A stretch of 64,000 bases of DNA from assembly GCA_024233575.1 (NCBI GenBank), contig JACKPN010000001.1:248001-312000 (forward strand), written 5' to 3'. The stretch comes from Chlamydiales bacterium. Its GTDB lineage: Bacteria > Chlamydiota > Chlamydiia > Chlamydiales > Criblamydiaceae. Under the pieces are notes generated by a model. That model worked only from the letters and a program-made list of their open reading frames with translations, had not been told where the DNA came from and did no database searches. This document shows, piece by piece, positions 53,416 to 62,253 of the stretch; position 1 is the stretch's first letter; every line of letters starts with the position of its first letter. Made by a program: the position numbers and the translations under genes.

Positions 53416-55818
53416 TCAATTTGTTGTTGTCATTAAGCTGCGTACTTTGTCGGTAAGCTGTGTGTGTTCTCTGTCGACGACCTCTTGCGCTACAGTTTTT
53501 TCAAGGTCGCGGTAGACAAAGCGAAATGTGACGTTCTTGACGTCTCGTCCGATCTTATCGCTGCGGTAGATGTCTAAGAGATCTACGCTTTCGAGAAGCG
53601 GAGGCTTGATCTGATTAATGATATTCAGCACATCGCTGATTGGCGCTTTGTCTTTCATTGTCATCGTCCAATCACGCGAAGAACTAGGATATTTCGCCAA
53701 TGCCGTCATCTGGCGCTCATTGCTACGCGACTTGAAAAGGTCGTGCAGGTTGAACTCAGCAAAGTAGATGCGCTGCGGCACATCAAGACGTCGCTGGATA
53801 GAAGGATGGACCTCGCCGATGGTACCGATCTCAAGTTCATCAACATATACCGATGCCTGCCTGCCGGTGTGGAAAGTCTCGATCTTTTTGTTCTGGTATG
53901 AAACACGGTCGATTCCTAGCTCTCGCAGCATATTTTCGACGATCCCTTTCAGATCGTAGAAATCCACCTCTTCATGTCGGCCATCCCAATGATGCGGGTG
54001 GCGTTTACCGGAGAGGACCAGCGCAGCTACGGTCTCTTCATGATAGCGGTCGCCGTTCTTATAGTGAATTCGACCGATCTCAAAGCCATATATATTTTGA
54101 TTTTGGTGGTCATAGTTGTACTTAACAACCTGGAGAAGACCGGGAAGCAGCGAAGTGCGCAGGAACGACTGTTCGATCGACGTGGGATTAACAACCTTGA
54201 CCATTGCCTCCTCATCTTGGAAGCTGCTTCCTTGAACGATGCTGAGCAATGTCGGGCCGATCAGGTCGCAGGTCAAAAACTCTTGCAAGCCTTCCGAGAG
54301 GAGGCGGCGGCGCATATTCCGCTCAAAGATGAAGACCGGTGAATGCTCCGTTTTCGACGAATGAAAGCGCGTTACTGCTTTGGTCAGCTTATCGTAGCCA
54401 TAGAGGCGGGCGACCTCTTCGACAAGGTCGATCTCCTCTGAAATATCGACACGATATGTCGGTATCACTACGGTGAACAGATTATCACCATCAAAATCGT
54501 ATGGAAACCCTAGACGCTGGAAGATATTTTCCACTTCGCTGACGCTGAACTGCGTTCCAAGCACATGGTTCACACGTGAGACACGGCATTCAATTTTCTT
54601 CTCGGGAAATTCTGTCATTTTGATATCGACAACACCTTGCGCAACGGCACCACCGGCAATCTGATGCATGAGCATGGCAGCGCGGTCGAGAGCACAAAGA
54701 ACCATATTGGGGTCGGCGCCGCGTTCGAAACGGTGGGAAGCATCAGTCATCAGCCCCAGATGCTTGCTCGTGCGGCGAATCCGTTTGGGATTGAAATAAG
54801 CTGCTTCAAGAAGGATGTTGACAGTTTTGTCGCTGACTTCCGAGTTCTGTCCTCCCATAACCCCGCCGATAGCCACGAGCTTGTTCTTGTCGCAGATCAT
54901 CACATCGCCGCTTTTCAATGTGCGTTCCAAATCGTCAAGAGTGGTGAATTTCTCTCCCTCGTTAGCCTGTCGTACGATGATCTCATGACCATCGATCAAA
55001 TCATAGTCAAAAGCGTGGAGAGGATGTCCCATCTCCAAAAGAACGTAGTTAGTGATATCAACGATATTGTTAATCGGTCGCACGCCGGAAGCGAGCAGCC
55101 GCGATTGCATCCATTGCGGAGAGGGTCCTACTTTCACATCCTTAATTAAGCGGCAGGCGTAGCGTGGGCACCCTTCTCCATCTTGAATCGTCACCTTAAC
55201 CTGCCCATCAATAGGCGCGCCTGTTTCATTTGCGATGATATCCGGAATGGACAGAGGCGCTTCGGTAGAAGCATGGAGCTCTCTGGCAACACCTATGACG
55301 TTAGCACAATGAGAAAGGTTGGGTGTCAAAGAAATGTCAAAGACGGTATCGGCGTATAGCTGGGCGACATCGGCACCTTCCTGAATGTGATCGTCGAAAT
55401 TCATGATCGCGGAGTGGTCGTCGCCGATCTGCAGTTCCCTCTCGGTACAGAGCATTCCAAAGGATTCGACGCCTCTAATCTTCGTTTTTTTTATCTTGAA
55501 ATGCTTTCCTTCCTCCTCTTCAGGAAGAGTGGCGCCAACCTTGGCAAACGCTGTCTTCATCCCTGCACGACAGCTAGGGTCGCCACAGACAACCTGATAC
55601 TGCTCAGCGCCATCGGTTACCTGAGCAACGCAGAGCTTATCGGCATCAGGGTGTTTCTCTACAGAGAGCACCTTGCCGACGACGACGTTGGAGAAGTCGG
55701 GAACGATCGCTTCAATGGCGTCGACTTCCAAGCCTGCCATCGTGAGAATTTTGCCTATCTGGATGGGCGCAATCTGGATATCAACAAATTCTTTTAGCCA
55801 ATTTAAGGGGACTTTCAT
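53416..55818 (-). CDS. pheT: Phenylalanyl-tRNA synthetase beta subunit
   Basis: 800 residues from the ATG at 55818 (MKVPLNWLKEFVDIQIAPIQ), the canonical PheT start; the frame opens 35 codons earlier. Domains: EMAP-like tRNA-binding (about 40-155, VVVGKVLSVEKHPDADKLCV), B3/B4 editing domain (about 210-390, PLHAFDYDLIDGHEIIVRQA), B5 (about 400-475), the synthetase-like core, and the C-terminal anticodon-binding FDX-ACB domain (AKYPSSSRDWTMTMKDKAPI). pheS is not in this window. The 192-base gap 55819-56010 to the divergent gene is AT-rich. Confidence 0.96.
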   Translation of the reverse strand: MKVPLNWLKEFVDIQIAPIQIGKILTMAGLEVDAIEAIVPDFSNVVVGKVLSVEKHPDADKLCVAQVTDGAEQYQVVCGDPSCRAGMKTAFAKVGATLPEEEEGKHFKIKKTKIRGVESFGMLCTERELQIGDDHSAIMNFDDHIQEGADVAQLYADTVFDISLTPNLSHCANVIGVARELHASTEAPLSIPDIIANETGAPIDGQVKVTIQDGEGCPRYACRLIKDVKVGPSPQWMQSRLLASGVRPINNIVDITNYVLLEMGHPLHAFDYDLIDGHEIIVRQANEGEKFTTLDDLERTLKSGDVMICDKNKLVAIGGVMGGQNSEVSDKTVNILLEAAYFNPKRIRRTSKHLGLMTDASHRFERGADPNMVLCALDRAAMLMHQIAGGAVAQGVVDIKMTEFPEKKIECRVSRVNHVLGTQFSVSEVENIFQRLGFPYDFDGDNLFTVVIPTYRVDISEEIDLVEEVARLYGYDKLTKAVTRFHSSKTEHSPVFIFERNMRRRLLSEGLQEFLTCDLIGPTLLSIVQGSSFQDEEAMVKVVNPTSIEQSFLRTSLLPGLLQVVKYNYDHQNQNIYGFEIGRIHYKNGDRYHEETVAALVLSGKRHPHHWDGRHEEVDFYDLKGIVENMLRELGIDRVSYQNKKIETFHTGRQASVYVDELEIGTIGEVHPSIQRRLDVPQRIYFAEFNLHDLFKSRSNERQMTALAKYPSSSRDWTMTMKDKAPISDVLNIINQIKPPLLESVDLLDIYRSDKIGRDVKNVTFRFVYRDLEKTVAQEVVDREHTQLTDKVRSLMTTTN

Positions 55819-56010
55819 GAGCTTATCTATAAGGGTATCAGTTTCACTTCTGTAGAAGAATACATGAAGCCGATGTTTTCGTAAATCGTCGAAATTTCGC
55901 CCTACATGAAGCTCAAATAGCAAAATTTACAAGATCCACGAATAATCTTTATTACGACTTAATAATAACAAAATAAAATCGTGTGCAATTAAACAAAATC
56001 AGGCGATTGA

Positions 56011-58044
56011 ATGTCTAACAAAATCAAATTACTACTAAACACCAATTCCGAGCATATTCTCAAACTTCATGTTGACGAAAACAAGCCTCCTACAACTGAA
56101 AAATACAGAATTTACTACACTAAGGGTACCCCAAAAATTAGAGTCTACAAGGAAAAAAATGCGTTTTTAGAATTTTTTCGTTCTTTCTTCCTGCACATTG
56201 GCGGATACCATACCCATCATAACTTCGGTGTCCAGCAAGCAGCGACGAAGCTTTCCGACATGGTCTTGAAGATTTTGAATGAAGATTCTGGCGACATAGA
56301 ACTTAAAGCAGCGGCAGTAAAAGTAGTCAAGGCTATGAAAGAATCTCTGTTCCCTGCACTAAAGAATGCGCATGCATCGAAAACCAAGCCCTTAGAAGCC
56401 ATGCACAGAGAGTTAAACCGATTGATCGATAATACCAAAAATCCTGAAGAAACCATCTATGAACCGGCAGAGGCCTTGGAAGACAATCAAGAAGCATCAC
56501 CGCCACCGCTTTCATCACAAGTAGAAACACCTTCTTTCTTTCCAGTAGAAGCACCCTCCTCATCTCCAGTAGAAGCACCCTCCTCATCTCCAGTAGAAGC
56601 ACCCTCCTCATCTCCAGTAGAAGCACCCTCCTCATCTCCAGTAGAGGCACCTCCGCCGCCTCCACCGCCTCCTCCTTCTCCCAATGCTAGAAAGAGCAGT
56701 GATGAGTTGAAGAAAGAACGCATCGAAAGTCTTGAAAAGAAAAAGAGCGAACTCACACAAACGCTTAATCATCAACAGCAAAGACTTAAATCCATCAAGG
56801 AGTGCCTCGCAAAAGATCATGATGACCTCAAGAAGATCAATCAAACGATTCGTATTTTAGAAGAAGAATTGCCGAAACAGTCTGCACCTCTCAAAGAATT
56901 CTATCGTAATGACCAACTATTAAAAGAACAGGAGCACGCAAAAGAAACTCTCATCGAAGAACTGAGTAAAACCGAGAAGAGTATCGACTATTTAAACCTT
57001 CTTATTACAGAAAATAAAATAAACATCCGCAACAAAAATTATTCTTTAAAAGAGGCTATTGAAATACTGGAATGTGTAGAGCTAACGGATTTTGGCAAGC
57101 GCACTCTTGATTTATGCAGAAAAAATGTCACTTTATATCCTAGGGGCTGCGTACAACTGATCGGACGCGATAACCCTGTTGAAATTGAGGATGTCAAAGA
57201 TAAGATCCTTCCACATTTAAGAGAGAAGCAGACAACATTTAGAAATGAACTAGAAATGGTCGAAAAAAGGATCGAAGAGCTAGTAGAAAAACAAAACAAA
57301 ACGAAAACACTAACGTTAGATATCTCTTCTTATCGTTCTAATCAAATCAAAAATACGCTTCACAGCTATATGATCACACTTTCTTTCCATGTTCATATTG
57401 CCGGCATTCAGTTGAAAAACAGTAACGATCTTATTATTCCTAAAACAGAAGAGATCGAAAAAATCCTTCAAAACAATCAACAACAAGATAAGGAAATGCT
57501 AATCAAGGAAGCTCTTAAAAAAGCTTCAGTCACAATACCTGATGACCGTGAAGAGCAGATCAAATTCATGGAGCAGCTAAAGGAAGCTTCTGCCTCTACT
57601 ATGAATCTTCTAAAACTCCAGATCCGGCAAAAAGGCGAAGTCAAAGCACTTCAGAATGAACTGAGCAAAAAATTGGCCACACTTAGAGTGCTTTCAGAAA
57701 ACAACACCCTTGGAGACTGCCTTTCAACTCTACTCGATATCAAAAGAAAAACTTCAAAAATAGAGAATACTCTTCGCAGTTTAGAAAATGAACAAAAAGC
57801 GTACGCAGAAAACATTTCAAAACTGAAAGTTGATATTGAAAAAACCGACAGATCTCTCTGCAGGTTAACAAACGCAAAAGCTCCTGTTGACGAAAACAAG
57901 CCTACCCTCACTGATAATCGTCATAATATGATGGCTGAGTTGAATAAAGTACTTCAAAAGAAGGGACCTTCGAATGAAGAGTGGCTAAACGACATTGAGC
58001 GCGGCCTCTTGGAAGCACAAACTGAAAGTCTCTTACGCCTTTAA
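56011..58044 (+). CDS. Proline-rich coiled-coil protein, candidate secreted effector
   Basis: 677 residues, no known family. Residues 1-150 are polar, with a short aromatic segment (NAFLEFFRSFFLHIGG, about 50-65). Residues about 172-215 hold five tandem repeats of EAPSSSPV type, followed by a nine-proline run ending PSPNARK, similar to formin-type FH1 tracts. Residues 230-320 and 400-650 are heptad-rich coiled coil (EKKKSELTQTLNHQQQRLKS; LEMVEKRIEELVEKQNKTKT). No signal peptide or membrane helix. A+T-rich compared with neighbours. This layout resembles chlamydial type III effectors that bind actin, but function is not shown. Confidence 0.75.
   Translation: MSNKIKLLLNTNSEHILKLHVDENKPPTTEKYRIYYTKGTPKIRVYKEKNAFLEFFRSFFLHIGGYHTHHNFGVQQAATKLSDMVLKILNEDSGDIELKAAAVKVVKAMKESLFPALKNAHASKTKPLEAMHRELNRLIDNTKNPEETIYEPAEALEDNQEASPPPLSSQVETPSFFPVEAPSSSPVEAPSSSPVEAPSSSPVEAPSSSPVEAPPPPPPPPPSPNARKSSDELKKERIESLEKKKSELTQTLNHQQQRLKSIKECLAKDHDDLKKINQTIRILEEELPKQSAPLKEFYRNDQLLKEQEHAKETLIEELSKTEKSIDYLNLLITENKINIRNKNYSLKEAIEILECVELTDFGKRTLDLCRKNVTLYPRGCVQLIGRDNPVEIEDVKDKILPHLREKQTTFRNELEMVEKRIEELVEKQNKTKTLTLDISSYRSNQIKNTLHSYMITLSFHVHIAGIQLKNSNDLIIPKTEEIEKILQNNQQQDKEMLIKEALKKASVTIPDDREEQIKFMEQLKEASASTMNLLKLQIRQKGEVKALQNELSKKLATLRVLSENNTLGDCLSTLLDIKRKTSKIENTLRSLENEQKAYAENISKLKVDIEKTDRSLCRLTNAKAPVDENKPTLTDNRHNMMAELNKVLQKKGPSNEEWLNDIERGLLEAQTESLLRL
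56542..56652 (+). repeat. 24-bp tandem repeat encoding a Pro/Ser/Glu-rich stretch
   Basis: Four identical copies (starting at 56542, 56566, 56590, 56614) and a partial, diverged fifth at 56638. Each encodes PVEAPSSS. It stays in frame. The identical DNA suggests recent slippage or unequal recombination, so copy number may vary between strains. Confidence 0.9.
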
Positions 58045-58068
58045 AAATAATCAACTTCTCCTTATAAT
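58040..58068 (+). promoter_or_regulatory. Predicted ndk promoter
   Basis: TTTAAA (58040-58045), 17-base spacer, TATAAT (58063-58068), starting at the stop codon of the upstream gene and ending 34 bases before the ndk ATG. Confidence 0.5.
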
Positions 58069-58099
58069 GGCGCCGAAATGATGACATCATAAGGAGAAG
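58055..58099 (+). promoter_or_regulatory. Inverted repeat that hides the ndk ribosome-binding site in read-through RNA
   Basis: CTTCTCCTTAT (58055-58065) and ATAAGGAGAAG (58089-58099) are perfect 11-base complements. The right arm contains the ndk Shine-Dalgarno sequence AAGGAG. RNA started upstream would fold and mask it; RNA from the TATAAT promoter lacks the left arm and stays open. Confidence 0.55.
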
Positions 58100-58102
58100 A
58101 TC

Positions 58103-58534
58103 ATGACATCAGAACGCACTCTATCCATCATTAAACCCGATGCCGTTGGCAACAACAATATTGGGGAGATCATTGCCCGCTTTGAAAAGAAAGGGCTCAA
58201 AATTATCGCTGCAAAAATGACCCACCTTTCGAAAGAGCAAGCTGAAGGTTTTTATGCCGTCCATAAGGCGCGTCCCTTCTTCGGCGAGCTTGTCGACTTC
58301 ATGACCACAGGCCCTGTCGTCATTATGGTTCTCGAAGGCGACGATGCGATCAACAAAAATCGCGAGATCATGGGAGCCACTAACCCTGCAGAAGCGGCGC
58401 CTGGAACAATACGCGCAGATTTTGCGGACTCTATCGGCGAAAATGCCGTTCATGGCTCCGATGGTCCGGAAACTGCTCAAACGGAGATCGCATTCTTCTT
58501 TGGCAATGGGGATATCTGCCCGAGAACGCGCTAA
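58103..58534 (+). CDS. ndk: Nucleoside diphosphate kinase (cytosolic)
   Basis: 143 residues. Balances NTP pools by phosphate transfer through a histidine. Signatures: [40 protein letters not shown], and the active-site NAVHGSD with His117. The sequence is close to the second Ndk at 59126-59653, so they are recent paralogues. The stop overlaps the next start by one base (TAATG). Confidence 0.97.
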   Translation: MTSERTLSIIKPDAVGNNNIGEIIARFEKKGLKIIAAKMTHLSKEQAEGFYAVHKARPFFGELVDFMTTGPVVIMVLEGDDAINKNREIMGATNPAEAAPGTIRADFADSIGENAVHGSDGPETAQTEIAFFFGNGDICPRTR

Positions 58535-59190
58535 TGCTCTTGTTGATCGACAACTACGACTCTTTCACCTACAACTTGGTTCACTGTTTCCAGGTTTTGA
58601 AAGAAGAAGTTCTTGTCGTTCGCAACAACGCAAAAACCGTTGAGGAGTGCCTAGCGTTATCGCCTGCACATATCGTCATCGGTCCGGGACCGGGAACTCC
58701 GGCACGTGCGGGTATCAGCAAATCGTTGATTTGTCGCGCTGCCGGGAAGATTCCCATCCTCGGCGTATGTTTGGGACATCAGGCTATTGCCGAGGTATTT
58801 GGAGGGCGCACGATACAAAGCCCGCATCCTACACATGGCAAATGCCACCACGTTTATCATCGCCAAGAAGGAGTCTTCACGGATATACCATCTCCTTTTC
58901 TTGCCACGCGATACCACTCTCTTGTTATCGAACGAGAGACGCTACCGCCCTGCCTCAGCATCACGGCGGAAACAGCCGACAGGCAGATCATGGGAGTGTC
59001 GCACCATCGCCATCATATTTACGGCGTGCAGTTTCATCCCGAATCGATCACCACGGAGTCTGGACTGCTCTTACTAACGAACTTTCTAAACCAACGCACC
59101 TCTACTACCTGCAAGGAGAATAACAATGAAAACCGCCATCAAACTGATCATCTCAGCAATGCTATGCCTCTGTGTCGTCTCATGCGCTGA
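58534..59190 (+). CDS. Class I glutamine amidotransferase of TrpG/PabA type
   Basis: 218 residues. Supplies ammonia from glutamine to anthranilate or aminodeoxychorismate synthase. Starts [20 protein letters not shown]; oxyanion strand [11 protein letters not shown]; nucleophile Cys in [17 protein letters not shown]; His and Glu in [15 protein letters not shown]. The enzyme proper ends near residue 189; the last 29 residues read through the overlap with the next gene (59126-59190) and look like a chance extension. No TrpE/PabB partner is nearby. Translation is coupled to ndk. Confidence 0.9.
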   Translation: MLLLIDNYDSFTYNLVHCFQVLKEEVLVVRNNAKTVEECLALSPAHIVIGPGPGTPARAGISKSLICRAAGKIPILGVCLGHQAIAEVFGGRTIQSPHPTHGKCHHVYHRQEGVFTDIPSPFLATRYHSLVIERETLPPCLSITAETADRQIMGVSHHRHHIYGVQFHPESITTESGLLLLTNFLNQRTSTTCKENNNENRHQTDHLSNAMPLCRLMR

Positions 59191-59653
59191 AATGTCGAAA
59201 AAATCGATCAAGCAACGGCTGCCAAACGGCCGCGAACGCACTTTGTCCATTATTAAACCCGATGCGGTTTCTGACAACCATATCGGAGAAATCATCCAGC
59301 GTTTTGAACAAAGCGACCTCCACATCGCAGCGATGAAGATCCTTAAACTAGACAGCAAACGTGCTGGAGAATTCTATGCTGTGCATAAAGACCGCCCTTT
59401 CTACAATGAGCTCGTTGATTTCATGACATCGGCACCTGTTGTCGTGATCGTTCTCGAAGGTGATGATGCTGTTAAACGCAACCGCAAGCTCATGGGCGCT
59501 ACCAATCCTGACGAAGCAGCCCCCGGCACCATCCGTGCAGAATTTGCCCAGTCGATCGGTAAAAATGCCGTTCATGGATCGGACACCGCGGACAATGCAG
59601 CAAAAGAGATAAATTTCTTCTTTGACGAGAACGATCTGATCAGCAGATTCTGA
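59126..59653 (+). CDS. Second nucleoside diphosphate kinase with lipoprotein-type signal
   Basis: 175 residues, with GGAG seven bases before the ATG. Residues 1-19 form a signal peptide ending VVSC with Cys20 as the likely lipidation site ([20 protein letters not shown]). After a short linker ([16 protein letters not shown]) comes a full Ndk domain: [40 protein letters not shown] and NAVHGSD with His150 retained. Ndk is normally cytosolic, so an exported, lipid-anchored form is unexpected. The start lies inside the 3' end of the amidotransferase gene. It arose by duplication of the Ndk at 58103. Confidence 0.88.
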   Translation: MKTAIKLIISAMLCLCVVSCAEMSKKSIKQRLPNGRERTLSIIKPDAVSDNHIGEIIQRFEQSDLHIAAMKILKLDSKRAGEFYAVHKDRPFYNELVDFMTSAPVVVIVLEGDDAVKRNRKLMGATNPDEAAPGTIRAEFAQSIGKNAVHGSDTADNAAKEINFFFDENDLISRF

Positions 59654-59657
59654 TGAT

Positions 59658-60380
59658 TTACATCGTGAAATCGCTGCCCAGATAATACTGACGAGCGTCG
59701 GGGTCGTTGATCAGCTCATCAACAGTGCCGGTAAGCAAAACTTTACCGTCTCTAATGATATAGCTGCGGTCTACGATAGAGAATATTTCCCGCGCGTTGT
59801 GGTCTGTAATTAGAATACTGATTCCCTTGTTAGCAAGATGGCGCACCAGCTCTTTGACCTCTTTCACCGAAATCGGATCAATATTGGCGAAAGGCTCATC
59901 AAGGAGCAGGATCGTCGGACTGGTGACAAGGGATCGCGTGATCTCGAGGCGCCGTCGTTCGCCTCCTGAGAGCGCAGCCGCGGTTTCTTTAGCCAAAGGA
60001 CGTAGATGCAGTTCGTCAAGAAGCTCATCAAGACGCTGCTGTCGTTCTTCTTTGGTGATGTCAAGGTTCTCCAGAATGCATAAAATATTCTCTTCTACGG
60101 TCAACTGACGGAAGACCGATGGTTCCTGAGCTAAGTATCCCATGCCCATACGGGCGCGTTGATGAATTGGTAACTTTGTCACGTCATTGCCGTTGAAGGA
60201 AACTTTGCCGCCATCAGGGTGTATCAGCCCGATCGCCATATAGAAAGCAGTTGTCTTCCCTGCACCGTTGGGACCCAGGAGGCCAACGATCTCGCCGGCG
60301 TTAACATGGAACGATAAACCGTTGACCACCTTTCTGCCGTTGTAGAGTTTCATGAGGTCTTTCACTTCGAGATGCGCCAT
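59658..60380 (-). CDS. lptB: LPS transport ATPase
   Basis: 240 residues from the ATG at 60380 (AAGGAA upstream; a TTG 4 codons earlier is unlikely). ABC ATPase driving LPS extraction by LptFG. Walker A GLLGPNGAGKTTAFYMAIGL, Q-loop LAQEPSVFRQLTVEENILCI, signature ALSGGERRRLEITRSL, Walker B ILLLDEPFANIDPISV, H-loop ITDHNARE. The start overlaps the lptA-like stop by one base. LptFG are not in the window. Confidence 0.96.
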   Translation of the reverse strand: MAHLEVKDLMKLYNGRKVVNGLSFHVNAGEIVGLLGPNGAGKTTAFYMAIGLIHPDGGKVSFNGNDVTKLPIHQRARMGMGYLAQEPSVFRQLTVEENILCILENLDITKEERQQRLDELLDELHLRPLAKETAAALSGGERRRLEITRSLVTSPTILLLDEPFANIDPISVKEVKELVRHLANKGISILITDHNAREIFSIVDRSYIIRDGKVLLTGTVDELINDPDARQYYLGSDFTM

Positions 60381-61591
60381 TATTCCTTCCAATCTGCGAT
60401 GTTTCCAAAATGCTGCTTGATCTGCTCCAGTTCTTGCTCAAGAAAACTAAATCGAACACTGCCGACCCCCTTGACACTAGTGCTGCCGTTGTCATGGCGA
60501 AGCGCAAGCGCAGGGGCGCTCATCCGTATTTTATTGAGGTTATCGACGAAGAGCACCCTCCCTCGTGCCGGCGCTGACATAACCACCGTCTGTGTTTTTG
60601 GATCAATGACAACTTTGTCAGCCAGACCATATTGAAACACCTCTTCGCCGACCCGATTGAGAAAGGTAATATTATCTTGGATGGTAATTGCTTCGGGGCG
60701 CATGTCTTCCGCAGAGTAAGCAACGGTAATAATGTCGGCATAGAGCTCGCCGATATGGTCGCGGTAGTAAACCTGTTCACCTGGAGGAGCTGAGATCGTG
60801 AGGGTGTGCGCTGTGTTATCAAGATACACGATACCCTCGTTGACTAGATAACGTTCGCCGGCAGTTCGCGGATCGATATAGTGGTAGGTCGTTCTTTTCT
60901 CCAGTGTGATGCCATGCAAGTGCAGCCCACCATCGCCGCTATCAAAAGCGAAGAGAGCCGTACCGTCAGATGTTAAGGTTCCAAACTCTTCATTGCTGAA
61001 TTCCATATCTCCGGAGAGGTAAAGAGTGTTGCCCTGCCATGTCGCTGTTGCAGCTTTGAAGGCGATAGGATGTTCGGGGTCTTTAGCAATTGTGCCTGTA
61101 ACCTCCTTTAGCGTTGCAGCGGAGACCGGCATGGTGTTGTATGCGGCGCTCGCGCTATGGAGCTGTAGGACTTCCGGTATCGTAATCGACAATGTAGAAG
61201 GGATAGTTAGTAAGGATACTGTGTTGTCTGAGGCAAAAGCAACCGTCGCCGTCTCAGTGCGCGCTGTAATTGTACGACCGTTTAAGGGACGTGTAAAAAA
61301 TACATCGCCGGTGAAGACCGCTTCTTTTTTTTCATAGTCGACATCTGCCTGTTTTGCCCTTACCTCTCCCCCTTGTTTTAATGCAATGAAGACACCGCCA
61401 TCCATTAGGATACGCCGCGTTTGATGTTGCAGAGTCATCTTTTCTGCCTGCAAAGTGCCTAGAGGATGCTCCACGTGGACAGAACCGCTTAGGGTCGCTG
61501 CATTATCCTGAAAAGCAATATGGTCAGACTGCATGCTAGAAACGTCGCCTACGGCTCCGACGAGAGCTGATGCAAGAAAAAAAGAGATCAT
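60380..61591 (-). CDS. LptA/OstA-like periplasmic LPS transport protein
   Basis: 403 residues, longer than typical LptA (about 185). A signal-like N-terminus (MISFFLASALVGAVGDVSSM) precedes OstA-type beta-taco repeats: GSVHVEHPLGTLQAEKMTLQ, REVRAKQADVDYEKKEAVFT-like GGEVRAKQADVDYEKKEAVF, and KVVIDPKTQTVVMSAPARGR near the end. The C-terminus is ordinary soluble sequence. It links LptC to LptDE in the envelope. It overlaps lptC and lptB neighbours, forming the standard C-A-B order. Confidence 0.85.
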   Translation of the reverse strand: MISFFLASALVGAVGDVSSMQSDHIAFQDNAATLSGSVHVEHPLGTLQAEKMTLQHQTRRILMDGGVFIALKQGGEVRAKQADVDYEKKEAVFTGDVFFTRPLNGRTITARTETATVAFASDNTVSLLTIPSTLSITIPEVLQLHSASAAYNTMPVSAATLKEVTGTIAKDPEHPIAFKAATATWQGNTLYLSGDMEFSNEEFGTLTSDGTALFAFDSGDGGLHLHGITLEKRTTYHYIDPRTAGERYLVNEGIVYLDNTAHTLTISAPPGEQVYYRDHIGELYADIITVAYSAEDMRPEAITIQDNITFLNRVGEEVFQYGLADKVVIDPKTQTVVMSAPARGRVLFVDNLNKIRMSAPALALRHDNGSTSVKGVGSVRFSFLEQELEQIKQHFGNIADWKE

Positions 61592-62253
61592 TTTTCCTCC
61601 AAGCGTTGCATGTTGAAGTTGTCGGCAGAGAAATTAATGATACCCTCGGTAATAGTCACCAAAACATGATCTGCTGTGCCGACCAGAACAGGGATAGCAT
61701 CGTCGGGGATCTGCAATAAGCGATGGCCGGGAAGCAAAAAGCGCTTTACAGAGGCATGGTCCGCAGCCAATGTGTTATGAGTATAGGAATATGTTGCTTC
61801 ATCGCCTTCGATCATGCGGATATACTGCATAGGCACAGCGCCGGGACCATCTGCAAGAGCGTCAGTACCATCAGGGAAACGATAGAAACATTGCTCCTGC
61901 ATCAAGCAACAGACGCCTTTTAATTTTTCGATCATATCATGATGATCATCATCGCGACTGAAAACTAGCTCGGACGTTGCACTCGTGATCTCTAATCCTG
62001 CGATCCCTGTTTTTGTTGGAATAAAAAGATCTTTTCTAATGCCTACGCGATGTTGACAAGCTTGATATGAATGTCTTTTTCCACCTCCGGCGGCAGTAGG
62101 CTTTGCAATTGCGGCAAGCTCACGGTACCGGCAGTAGTCTTTTGGCGATGGTTGAGACAGAAAAAAAAAAGCGGCTCCGAATAAGAGAAGAAAGAAAACT
62201 GTTATCAGCATCCCCTTTCCTTTTCTAATACGATACCGATGCTTGACAGTCAT
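61588..62253 (-). CDS. LptC-like single-pass membrane protein
   Basis: 221 residues. A basic N-terminus (KHRYRIRKGKGM) and one membrane helix (LITVFFLLLFGAAFFFL, about 16-33), then a periplasmic domain with KTGIAGLEITSATSELVFSR and GIINFSADNFNMQRLEE. Position between kdsA and lptA-like genes and the topology suggest LptC, the inner-membrane anchor of the LPS bridge. Sequence similarity to LptC is weak by eye. It overlaps kdsA and the lptA-like gene by 4 bases each. Confidence 0.65.
   Translation of the reverse strand: MTVKHRYRIRKGKGMLITVFFLLLFGAAFFFLSQPSPKDYCRYRELAAIAKPTAAGGGKRHSYQACQHRVGIRKDLFIPTKTGIAGLEITSATSELVFSRDDDHHDMIEKLKGVCCLMQEQCFYRFPDGTDALADGPGAVPMQYIRMIEGDEATYSYTHNTLAADHASVKRFLLPGHRLLQIPDDAIPVLVGTADHVLVTITEGIINFSADNFNMQRLEEK

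Noticed and set aside
56542..56652. Possible CRISPR array
   Set aside because: The 24-bp units are adjacent with no spacers and lie in frame in a coding region.
56487..56756. Glycine/Asp-repeat antisense frame opposite the proline-rich repeats
   Set aside because: Created by the 24-bp repeat read backwards.
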